This document shows, one piece after another, positions 1 through 5,591 of a stretch of 5,591 nt of DNA. The notes under the pieces were generated by a model. It was not told the origin of the DNA and ran no database searches. It was given only the letters and a program-made list of their open reading frames with translations. Source of the stretch: Chloroflexota bacterium (GTDB lineage Bacteria > Chloroflexota > Limnocylindria > Limnocylindrales > CSP1-4); contig SCTE01000134.1 in the NCBI GenBank assembly GCA_004298915.1, positions 1-5,591 on the forward strand, in the 5' to 3' direction. Every line of letters begins with the position of its first letter. The stretch's first letter is position 1. The position numbers were made by a program, and so were the translations under genes.

Positions 1-406
1 CCTCGGCGCCCAGCGCGACGCACGCGGCATCGATGTCACGGCCGTAGCCACCCATCAGGAGCGGCGAGTACTGGGGCGACAGGACGATTGCGATGACCCG
101 CCGCGCACCTGATGCTCGGAGCAAGGCCAGTCCGGCCTTGATTGACGGCTCCGAGAAGCGCATCCCGATCTCCACTGGCCGACCGAGGCGGGCAGCGAGG
201 GCCATCGCCTGAAGGCGGGTGATGCCGATCAGCGGCGAGCCGCCGATCACCCGGTAGCGCCGGGTGAACTCAATGACGAGGTCCGGATCCGGTTCGCGTC
301 CACCGCGAACCCGCTGCAGATAGGCGGCAATATCGGGAGCCTTGAGCGAGACCGGCGATCCGTACGTCATGAGCAGCACGCCGACATCCGGCGGGAGCTC
401 GCTCAT
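1..406 (-). CDS. hemH: Ferrochelatase, probably coproporphyrin ferrochelatase (N-terminal part, 3' end outside window)
   Basis: Inserts ferrous iron into a porphyrin; in the coproporphyrin-dependent pathway the substrate is coproporphyrin III and the product coproheme, which HemQ then decarboxylates. Only the first 135 residues are in the window; the family usually has about 310-350. Visible landmarks: the N-terminal strand and turn VGVLLMTYGSP (residues 8-18), the RVRGGREPDPD segment (32-42), RYRVIGGSPL (50-59), MRFSEPSI (82-89) and the LSPQYS loop (109-114), all in the family order. Tyr15 aligns with Tyr13 of Bacillus subtilis HemH, the residue typical of coproporphyrin ferrochelatases; protoporphyrin enzymes usually have Met or Leu there. 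The catalytic His and Glu lie beyond the left edge. The ATG at 406 overlaps the hemE stop as ATGA, and GGAG (414-417) sits 7 nt upstream, so the start is well supported. The alternative name cpfC would apply if the substrate is confirmed. Confidence 0.93.
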   Translation of the reverse strand, partial: MSELPPDVGVLLMTYGSPVSLKAPDIAAYLQRVRGGREPDPDLVIEFTRRYRVIGGSPLIGITRLQAMALAARLGRPVEIGMRFSEPSIKAGLALLRASGARRVIAIVLSPQYSPLLMGGYGRDIDAACVALGAE

Positions 407-1449
407 GATGCGGCTCCGGCAGGTTGGCGCTCGCGACTCGTGGTCTCGTGGACCAAGTCGACAAGGCGGCGGAGCACGTCCGGGTCGGTTCCCGGAAGGA
501 CGCCGTGGCCGAGATTGAAGACGTGCCCGTTCCGCGCATCGGCTTCAGCGATCACCCGCCGCGCACCCGCCTCGGTCGCCTCCCAGCCAGCCAGCACACG
601 GGCGCCATCGAGGTTTCCCTGGATGCCCCGGTCGTAACCGATCCGCGCCCACGCGTCGGCCAGCGAGACCCGCTGGTCCACGCCGACCAGATCGCTGCCG
701 CACGCGGCAATGTGCTCGAGGAGTGCGGCCGTGCCCGTACCGAACAGGATCACCGGAGCTCCACCGAGCGCCTGGACGATGCTCCGGACATGTGGCTGCA
801 CGAACTCCACGTAGTCGTCCGGACCCAGCCCGCCGACCCAGCTGTCGAATAGCTGGACGACCTGCGCGCCGGCCTCGATCTGCGCCCGCAGGTAGGCAGT
901 CGCCATGGTCGCGAGGCGTTCCATGAGCTCGTGCCACGCGGCGGGCTCCCCGTACATGAACGCCTTCGCGAGCGCGTAATCGCGGGACGGCTTGCCCTCG
1001 ATGAGATAGCAGGCCAGCGTGAACGGGGCGCCGCTGAAGCCGATGACCGCGGCCCGGCCCTCCAGCTCCTTCCGGACGATGCGGATGGCGTCGAGGGTGT
1101 ACGAGATGCCGTCGGGGTCGAACGGCCGCAGCGTTCGGACGTCGGCCAGGGAACGGATCGGGCGCTCGATGATCGGCCCGATCTCGGGCTCGATCCGCAG
1201 CTCCACGCCCATCGGTTCGAGGGGCAGCATGATGTCGGCATACATCACCGCGGCATCGACGCCGAGCTCCCGGACCGGCATCAACGTCACCTCCGAGCAC
1301 AGCTCGGGGTTCTTGGCCATCTCAAGGATCCCGAACCGCTCGCGCAAGGCTCGATAGGCAGGGAACGTCCGACCCGCCTGGCGCATGAACCAGACAGGCG
1401 TGGCGTCGACCGGCTCAAGCCGGCAGGCACGCAGAAATCGATCGCTCAT
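403..1449 (-). CDS. hemE: Uroporphyrinogen decarboxylase
   Basis: Cytosolic, cofactor-free enzyme that removes four carboxyl groups from the acetate side chains of uroporphyrinogen III, giving coproporphyrinogen III. The 348-residue protein has the usual family length and is full-length. Signature PVWFMRQAGR (18-27) carries the substrate-binding arginines. YADIMLPLE (70-78) supplies the catalytic Asp72, corresponding to human Asp86. GFSGAPFTLACYLIEG (137-152) holds Tyr148 (human Tyr164), LFDSWVGG (200-207) holds Ser203 (human Ser219), and FNLGHGVLPGTDP (311-323) holds His315 (human His339). Human equivalences are from memory of the family. The ATG at 1449 overlaps the hemQ stop as ATGA. A GGGAG (1460-1464) lies 10 nt upstream, and the conserved N-terminus begins directly after it. 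The frame stays open much further upstream, to about 2205, but that part is out of frame with hemQ and resembles nothing. The stop overlaps the hemH start as ATGA. Confidence 0.98.
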   Translation of the reverse strand: MSDRFLRACRLEPVDATPVWFMRQAGRTFPAYRALRERFGILEMAKNPELCSEVTLMPVRELGVDAAVMYADIMLPLEPMGVELRIEPEIGPIIERPIRSLADVRTLRPFDPDGISYTLDAIRIVRKELEGRAAVIGFSGAPFTLACYLIEGKPSRDYALAKAFMYGEPAAWHELMERLATMATAYLRAQIEAGAQVVQLFDSWVGGLGPDDYVEFVQPHVRSIVQALGGAPVILFGTGTAALLEHIAACGSDLVGVDQRVSLADAWARIGYDRGIQGNLDGARVLAGWEATEAGARRVIAEADARNGHVFNLGHGVLPGTDPDVLRRLVDLVHETTSRERQPAGAAS

Positions 1450-2165
1450 GAGGCCTGAGCTCCCATCTCGGCCGACGCCGGGGCCCCGAGGAGCCACGCT
1501 ATCTCCTCGATCGGCCGGTGAACGCCGAGCAGGATTGGTGTGTCGCTCACCGTGGATCGACGACTCTGGCTGGATCGAAGCGCCCGCACGAGATCCCCGA
1601 ACGCGGGCAGGTCGTCGGTCTCGTAGGCCACCACGAAGTCCTGGGAATCGAGCCCGAACGAATACGCCAGGGCTTGGCGAACCATCGGGTACTGGTGGCC
1701 GATCTTCATGTGCTCGTTCATCACCTTCTGCCGGGTCTCCTGGGATTCGAGGTACCAGTCCGTGCTCTTGGTGAACGGATAGACGATCAGGTACGGTGCC
1801 CGCTCGCCGTCGAATGGCGACTGCTCCTGGCCGGTTGGCTTGCGCACGTACTGGGAGGGACCGATCCGGCCGATGAGGGAGTGCGTGACGCTCACCCAGC
1901 GACCGATCCCACCACGGAGGAGCGCGGCGGCCGATTCCTCGAGGGCATCGACCGATGGCGCGAAGCGCCACAGCAGCAGGTCGACGCCCGCCTCGAGCCC
2001 GACCGATGAGTAGGTGTAGGTCCGGATCCCTCGATCCGACTCGCCCACCAACCAGACCTGGAGATGACCGGCGTCGGCATGACGGGTGGCAGCGTCGAGC
2101 CGCCGCCACGCCGGGTCGAGGCCGAGTGCCAGGGCCTGCACGTAGGTGTTTCCGGTGTCTGTCAT
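1446..2165 (-). CDS. hemQ: Chlorite dismutase-family heme protein, probable coproheme decarboxylase HemQ/ChdC
   Basis: Likely converts coproheme III to protoheme by two peroxide-driven decarboxylations, the last step of the coproporphyrin-dependent pathway. It has 239 residues, about the family length. The C-terminal half is diagnostic: VYPFTKSTDWYL (128-139) matches the YPxxK motif with Tyr129 (the radical Tyr in characterised HemQs) and Lys133. The proximal heme ligand should be His152 in NEHMKIGHQYP. The core strand YSFGLDSQDFVVAYETDD (168-185) and the DTPILLG end motif follow. Gln164, seven residues before the GLD turn, sits where true chlorite dismutases have the catalytic Arg and Firmicutes HemQs have Gln, which favours decarboxylase over chlorite dismutase. 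Met153 replaces the common Gly after the proximal His. The N-terminal half (1-110) is divergent from Bacillus HemQ. The ATG at 2165 overlaps the hemB stop and has a strong Shine-Dalgarno; placement inside a hem operon supports the role. Confidence 0.93.
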   Translation of the reverse strand: MTDTGNTYVQALALGLDPAWRRLDAATRHADAGHLQVWLVGESDRGIRTYTYSSVGLEAGVDLLLWRFAPSVDALEESAAALLRGGIGRWVSVTHSLIGRIGPSQYVRKPTGQEQSPFDGERAPYLIVYPFTKSTDWYLESQETRQKVMNEHMKIGHQYPMVRQALAYSFGLDSQDFVVAYETDDLPAFGDLVRALRSSQSRRSTVSDTPILLGVHRPIEEIAWLLGAPASAEMGAQAS

Positions 2166-3193
2166 GCGCGCTCCTCCAGCCACCCGGCCAGATCGGCCGC
2201 CGCATACGTGATCACGATCCCGGCGCCGGCGCGCACGATAGCCCCGACGGATTCGAGGAGCGCCGCCCGTCGGTCGAGCCAGCCACGCTGGCTGGCCGCC
2301 TCGATCATCGCGTACTCCCCACTGACCTGGTAGGCGGCGATCGGCAGATCGAACCGAGCCCGCGCGCCGGCGATGAGATCGAGGCCGGGTAATCCCGGCT
2401 TCACGAGCAGGATGTCGGCACCCTCGGCGACATCCGCGGCCATCTCCCGCATCGCCTCGCGGCCGTTGGCCGGATCCATCTGGTAGCCCCGCCGATTGCC
2501 GAACGACGGAGCACTCCCCGCGGCCTCGCGGAACGGTCCATAGAAGGCGGACGCGTGCTTGGAGGCGTAGGCCATGATCGCAGTCGTGGCGAAGCCTTCT
2601 GCGTCGAGCGCGGCCCGGATCGCAGCGACCTGACCATCCATCATCGCGCTCGGGGCCACGATGTCGGCACCGGCCCGCGCCTGGCTCACAGCCGTGGCCG
2701 CCAATCGATCAATGGCGCGGTCGTTGTCCACCTCCCCGGACTGGTCGAGTGGGCCGCAGTGTCCGTGATCCGTGTACTCGCACAGGCAGGTATCCGCGAT
2801 CGTCGCGAGCGACAGGCCGCGCGCACGGATCCGACGGAAGGTCTCCTGGACCGCGCCCCGGTCGTCCGAAGCCTCGGATCCTTGGCCATCTTTGCCTTCG
2901 GGCAGGCCGAACAGCAGCACGCCGCCGACGCCGAGCCCAGCGAGCGTCTCGGCCTCGTCGGCCGCCGTGTCGGGAGACAGGTGCGCCACGCCGGGGAGCG
3001 CATTGATGGGCTCGCGGAGTCCGGTTCCGTGGCGGACGAAGATGGGCGCGACGAGCATCGACGGCCTGACATGCGTCTCGCGCACGAGCTCGCGCAAGGC
3101 ATCGGTGCGGCGGAGCCGCCGGTGGCGAGCGAAGCCGGTTGCCGCGGCGATCCCGATCATTGGCGCGTCAGCGGTGGACGCGGTCGTCATCAT
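2162..3193 (-). CDS. hemB: Delta-aminolevulinic acid dehydratase (porphobilinogen synthase), zinc-cysteine type
   Basis: Condenses two molecules of 5-aminolevulinate into porphobilinogen, the first common tetrapyrrole step. The 343-residue product is full-length. Cysteines 136, 138 and 146 in DTCLCEYTDHGHCG (135-147, following Ala134) form the classic three-Cys active-site zinc motif, so this is not the Asp-type magnesium-only class. AYASKHASAFYGPFREA (208-224) carries Lys212, and LLVKPGLP (262-269) carries Lys265, the Schiff-base lysine. RRGYQMDPAN (234-243) and YQVSGEY (288-294) are further family signatures. Two adjacent ATGs are possible. The one at 3193 overlaps the hemD stop as ATGA and is 9 nt from an AAAGGGTGG ribosome-binding site; the one at 3190 would shorten the protein by one residue. 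A longer open frame to 3364 exists, but the extra residues are Arg/Cys-rich, unlike HemB, and lie inside hemD. The stop overlaps the hemQ start by 4 nt. Confidence 0.97.
   Translation of the reverse strand: MMTTASTADAPMIGIAAATGFARHRRLRRTDALRELVRETHVRPSMLVAPIFVRHGTGLREPINALPGVAHLSPDTAADEAETLAGLGVGGVLLFGLPEGKDGQGSEASDDRGAVQETFRRIRARGLSLATIADTCLCEYTDHGHCGPLDQSGEVDNDRAIDRLAATAVSQARAGADIVAPSAMMDGQVAAIRAALDAEGFATTAIMAYASKHASAFYGPFREAAGSAPSFGNRRGYQMDPANGREAMREMAADVAEGADILLVKPGLPGLDLIAGARARFDLPIAAYQVSGEYAMIEAASQRGWLDRRAALLESVGAIVRAGAGIVITYAAADLAGWLEERA
2171..2177 (-). promoter_or_regulatory. Ribosome-binding site of hemQ
   Basis: GGAGGAG on the minus strand, 5 nt before the hemQ ATG at 2165, inside the last codons of hemB. 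It is the strongest Shine-Dalgarno in the window and fixes the hemQ start against the longer in-frame start at 2183. It would allow independent or enhanced initiation on hemQ in addition to coupling. Confidence 0.75.
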
Positions 3194-4002
3194 CGTCTCG
3201 AGCCACCCTTTCGAATCGCGGCGATCGGCGCGGAGTCGCGACGAAGATCGGCAATGGCACGTGCAGCGGTATGGGCAAGCGACTGTGTGTCGGGCGCACT
3301 CGCGACCGCGACGACGTCGAATCCGAGGCGAGCGGCCTCCGTGGCGGTCTCCCGGCCGATGCATACCGCGGGCAGCCTACGAACGTCGATCGCCTCGAGG
3401 TCGGCGAGACCGACCAGCCCGCGAACTGTCGATCCGCTGGTGAAGAGCGCGATCTCGAGCGGGCCGGCGAAGGCCTCGGCCAACAAACCGACCGACGAGG
3501 CCGGTGCCTCGACCGTTGTGTAGCCGAGCACGTCCCGGACCACGGCACCACGGCGACCGAGGATTGCCGGGGCCCGATCGTCGGCAAGGTTGCCCCGTAC
3601 CAGCAGCACGCGATCGCGTGGAGCCACTGGCAGCTCCGAGGCCAGCCCGGCCGCGGTGCTCAGCGAGGGCTGGAAGGCCACGTCCACCCCTTCGCGTTCG
3701 AGGACCTCGCGCGTGGCGTTTCCGATCACCGCCCAGCGCGTTGCCTCGAACGGCACGAAGACCCGCTCTGCGGCACGAAGGACAGCCAGGGCCCCGTTCG
3801 TGCTCGTCACGACCACCCAGGCGTACGACCCGACTCCCTGGATCGCCTCATCGAGCGCGCCTCCACCCGGGGCGAGCTCGACGTCGATCGTCGGGACGGG
3901 GACCGCCACGACGCCGGCTGCGTCGAGAGCCGCGATGAGCTGGTCGGTCTGGCCGGTCGCACGCGTGACGAGGACCCGCGGCCTGTCATCGATCTCGGTC
4001 AC
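3190..4002 (-). CDS. hemD: Uroporphyrinogen-III synthase
   Basis: Cyclises hydroxymethylbilane with inversion of ring D to give uroporphyrinogen III. It has 270 residues, within the family range. Sequence conservation in this family is low, but the two-lobed alternating pattern is visible. The N-terminal strand RVLVTRA (9-15) opens lobe 1, with VVVTSTNGALAVL (63-75) as the 'TS.NGV' motif. VLLVRGNLADDRAP (132-145) opens the second half, VLGYTTVEAP (158-167) contains the conserved Tyr161, FTSGSTVRGLV (187-197) is the second 'TS.S.V' motif, and CIGRETATEAARLGFDV (214-230) with APDTQSLA (236-243) matches the C-terminal signature. The start is a GTG. At 4002 it gives a GTGA overlap with the hemC stop; the adjacent in-frame GTG at 4005 adds one residue and cannot be excluded. 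The last residues are basic (RKGGSRR). Position between hemC and hemB supports the call. Confidence 0.94.
   Translation of the reverse strand: MTEIDDRPRVLVTRATGQTDQLIAALDAAGVVAVPVPTIDVELAPGGGALDEAIQGVGSYAWVVVTSTNGALAVLRAAERVFVPFEATRWAVIGNATREVLEREGVDVAFQPSLSTAAGLASELPVAPRDRVLLVRGNLADDRAPAILGRRGAVVRDVLGYTTVEAPASSVGLLAEAFAGPLEIALFTSGSTVRGLVGLADLEAIDVRRLPAVCIGRETATEAARLGFDVVAVASAPDTQSLAHTAARAIADLRRDSAPIAAIRKGGSRR
3203..3211 (-). promoter_or_regulatory. Ribosome-binding site of hemB
   Basis: AAAGGGTGG on the minus strand within the 3' end of hemD, 9 nt before the ATG at 3193 and 12 nt before the ATG at 3190. The spacing favours the first ATG, which also gives the ATGA overlap seen at the other junctions. 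Confidence 0.5.
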
Positions 4003-4913
4003 CACGGCACTGCCGCTCGCCGGCCGGTCGTGATCGAGCGCAGCGACGACGCGAGCTCGCTGGCGAGGGCCGTTGCGTCACGGACGCGGCCGTGGACCTG
4101 CCCGAACTGGACATCGCTCCCGTCCGGGGCCACGTAGCCGCCGAACAATCCAAGGTTTGTCCCGATCACCTCGGCATGGGCGCCGATCGGCGCCCGGCAT
4201 CCACCACCCGATGCGGCCAGGAAGGCACGTTCCGTCTCGACGACGAGACGCGTGTCGGCGTCATCGATGGTACGAACGAGGGCGATCGTTTCGTCGTCGT
4301 CGGATCGAACCTGGACGGCCACAGCTCCCTGGCCTGCGGCCGGCGGGACCGTCCGTGGGTCGAGCCGCTCGCCAATCCGATCCGCGAGCCCGAGGCGGTC
4401 GAGTCCGGCACAGGCCAGGATCAGGCCGTCGGCCGCACCGTCGTCGAGTCGTCGGAGACGCGTGTCGACGTTGCCATGAAGTGGTCGTACATCGAGATCG
4501 GGTCGATGCGCCAGCAGGAATCCGGTCCGCCGTGGACTGTCCGTCCCGATCCGCGCGCCGGATGGAAGATCGTCGAGCAGTGGCCCGAGACCGGCCCGCA
4601 CGACGAGTGCGTCCCGCGCATCCGCCCGGGTCAGGAACGCGGCAATCAACAGCCGCGGATCGACGTCCGTCGGCACGTCCTTGGCGCTATGGACCGCGAT
4701 GTCCACACTGCCTGCAAGGAGTGCCTCCTCGATCGCCATCACGAATGCACCCTCGCCCCATGCCGTATCTGCAGCCCGGACGTCACCTGCCGTCTCGACG
4801 ATCACCGTCGTTGCCCGCACGCCGACCAGCGCCAGGGCACGGATCACGAGCACGGCCTGGGCCTGTGCCAGGGCGCTTCCCCGGGTCCCGATTCGAAGGT
4901 CGATGCTCCTCAT
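3999..4913 (-). CDS. hemC: Porphobilinogen deaminase (hydroxymethylbilane synthase)
   Basis: Polymerises four porphobilinogens on a covalent dipyrromethane cofactor to give hydroxymethylbilane, which HemD cyclises. It has 304 residues against 313 in E. coli. Landmarks: LRIGTRGSALAQAQA (6-20) with Arg11; VHSAKDVPT (74-82) with catalytic Asp79 (E. coli Asp84); GTDSPRRT (123-130) with Arg128 and Arg129 (E. coli 131/132); TRLRRLDDG (151-159) with Arg152 (E. coli 155); CAGLDRLG (168-175) with Arg173 (E. coli 176); PAAGQGAVAVQ (191-201); and SGGGCRAPIGAHAEV (235-249) with Cys239, the cofactor attachment site (E. coli Cys242). Unusually, the RGNV motif reads HGNV: His146 replaces E. coli Arg149. The ATG at 4913 overlaps the upstream stop by 1 nt (TGATG), suggesting reinitiation; the nearby Shine-Dalgarno is weak. 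The stop overlaps hemD as GTGA. Confidence 0.98.
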   Translation of the reverse strand: MRSIDLRIGTRGSALAQAQAVLVIRALALVGVRATTVIVETAGDVRAADTAWGEGAFVMAIEEALLAGSVDIAVHSAKDVPTDVDPRLLIAAFLTRADARDALVVRAGLGPLLDDLPSGARIGTDSPRRTGFLLAHRPDLDVRPLHGNVDTRLRRLDDGAADGLILACAGLDRLGLADRIGERLDPRTVPPAAGQGAVAVQVRSDDDETIALVRTIDDADTRLVVETERAFLAASGGGCRAPIGAHAEVIGTNLGLFGGYVAPDGSDVQFGQVHGRVRDATALASELASSLRSITTGRRAAVPW

Positions 4914-5591
4914 CAGGTCTCGTCGGTGTCGGCGTTGCCCGACGCCCGATCGGAGTCCCTTCCTCGGCGCACCATCTCTAGGCTGTGGCCGGTCATTGTC
5001 GCCACGAGGAGCTGGTCCATCGCGCGCTCCGCGGTTCCGAGCAGCTCCGTGGCTTCGCTGACGTCGAACCCACGTCGACGGGCGGTCGCGGCAAGTTCCT
5101 GGTGGAACGGCGCCCGGAACTGGAGGAATCCTTCCACGGTCTGGCTGAGCGACAACCCGGCGCTCGCTGCCTTTCGGCCGTACTCGGCGCCGGACGAAGC
5201 CGCCTCTCGAAGCAGTCCTGCGGCCCCATCCGATTCAACCGTGTCGAGATACAAGAGCAGGCGTGCCGCCAGGATCTGGCCATGTGCGCGGAACATCTGT
5301 CGCTGGTCGGGAGTCAGGCTCAGGATCCATGGCAAGGCGACTTCGGCACGGTGGCTGGTTCGCCGATAGCTGCGCGACAGCTTCGCCGTCGTCAGGCCAG
5401 CGCTACCAAGCGAGGGGCGAGCCGATCGATCTGAAGGAAGCAGGCGCTCCAATGCGACGCGGGAGAACCGGCGATGACCGCCCGGCGTTGTGAAGACCTT
5501 CAGACGACCTGCATCGCCCCAACGTCGAACGGTTGCAGGCGAGACGCCAAGGACCCGCCCGGCCTCGGAAAGGCTGATCCAGTCGATGTTC
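4913..5591 (-). CDS. MerR/excisionase-type HTH protein with a C-terminal helical domain (5' end outside window); possible heme-operon regulator
   Basis: 225 residues are visible; the frame is open through the right edge, and the HTH begins so close to the edge that probably only a few N-terminal residues are missing. Visible residues 4-51 form a winged HTH of the MerR/BldC/excisionase kind: WISLSEAGRVLGVSPATVRRW is the helix-turn-helix, and the wing is TTPGGHRRF (34-42) followed by a recognition-distal helix ending ALERLL. A basic Ser/Arg-rich linker follows (52-83), then an all-helical region (about 86-208) including LSLTPDQRQMF, ARLLLYLDTVE, GLLREAASSGAEYGRKA and GFLQFRAPFHQELAA. It loosely resembles the helical N-terminal sensor domains of RsbR-like stress regulators; this is an impression, not a match. 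No B12-binding, catalytic or membrane segment is seen. Histidines 103, 163 and 202 could bind a ligand. The tail (209-225) is charged and probably disordered. Coupling to hemC (TGATG) suggests a role in controlling tetrapyrrole synthesis; the ligand is unknown. Confidence 0.85.
   Translation of the reverse strand, partial: NIDWISLSEAGRVLGVSPATVRRWGDAGRLKVFTTPGGHRRFSRVALERLLPSDRSARPSLGSAGLTTAKLSRSYRRTSHRAEVALPWILSLTPDQRQMFRAHGQILAARLLLYLDTVESDGAAGLLREAASSGAEYGRKAASAGLSLSQTVEGFLQFRAPFHQELAATARRRGFDVSEATELLGTAERAMDQLLVATMTGHSLEMVRRGRDSDRASGNADTDET

Noticed and set aside
1446..2165. Possible true chlorite dismutase
   Set aside because: The position of the catalytic Arg of chlorite dismutases holds Gln164, and the gene sits within a heme operon, so coproheme decarboxylase is the better call.
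1450..2205. Upstream in-frame extension of hemE giving a 600-residue protein that might look like a fusion
   Set aside because: The extra 252 residues overlap hemQ in another frame, are Arg-rich and resemble no domain. The ATG at 1449 is directly followed by the conserved HemE N-terminus.
2277..2293. Perfect 7-bp inverted repeat with 3-nt loop (AGCCAGC/GCTGGCT)
   Set aside because: It lies inside hemB coding sequence with no following T-tract; best explained by codon content rather than a terminator.
2382..2401. Hairpin with GCCGGG/CCCGGC stem and TAAT loop
   Set aside because: It falls on the codons of the conserved Schiff-base lysine loop (VKPGLPG) of HemB and has no U-tract, so it is probably incidental.
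3194..3364. Upstream in-frame extension of hemB (57 more residues, Cys/Arg-rich)
   Set aside because: It lies inside hemD, is not HemB-like, and a ribosome-binding site with an ATGA overlap supports the start at 3193.
4092..5369. Long open frame on the plus strand (425 codons) opposite hemC and the regulator gene, and a similar one at 2555-3523
   Set aside because: These lie antisense to well-supported hem genes. The translations are Arg/Pro/Ser-rich with no recognisable domain, and long antisense frames are expected in GC-rich coding DNA.

Overview
The window is a GC-rich bacterial segment that is coding from end to end on the minus strand. It holds a compact heme-biosynthesis operon of seven genes, two of them cut by the window edges. 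I see no tRNA, rRNA, CRISPR array, insertion sequence, repeat family or gene-free stretch. Read in the direction of transcription (right to left) the order is: a MerR/excisionase-type DNA-binding protein (5' end outside the window), hemC, hemD, hemB, a chlorite-dismutase-family HemQ/ChdC, hemE, and hemH/CpfC (3' end outside the window).

The enzymes follow the pathway closely. HemB makes porphobilinogen from 5-aminolevulinate. HemC and HemD make uroporphyrinogen III. HemE decarboxylates it to coproporphyrinogen III. HemH inserts iron, and HemQ decarboxylates coproheme to protoheme. HemQ together with a ferrochelatase carrying Tyr (not Met/Leu) at the iron-site position points to the coproporphyrin-dependent pathway of Gram-positive-type bacteria. 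Missing from the window are the 5-aminolevulinate-forming enzymes (GtrR/HemA, HemL) and coproporphyrinogen oxidase (CgoX/HemY), which may lie in the flanks.

Every junction is overlapping: TGATG (1 nt) between the regulator and hemC, GTGA (4 nt) between hemC and hemD, and ATGA (4 nt) at hemD/hemB, hemB/hemQ, hemQ/hemE and hemE/hemH. The set is therefore very likely one transcript with translational coupling, and its promoter should lie beyond the right edge.

The organism is probably a high-GC, non-proteobacterial lineage. Chloroflexota (for example uncultured soil or freshwater groups) or a deep Actinomycetota relative fit best. This is judged from protein flavour and gene content only and is not certain.

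The most interesting item is the first gene. It has an N-terminal MerR-like winged helix-turn-helix followed by an alpha-helical domain I cannot assign firmly, and it is translationally coupled to hemC. It is a candidate uncharacterised regulator of heme synthesis. A second item is a His in HemC at the position of a normally invariant substrate-binding Arg.
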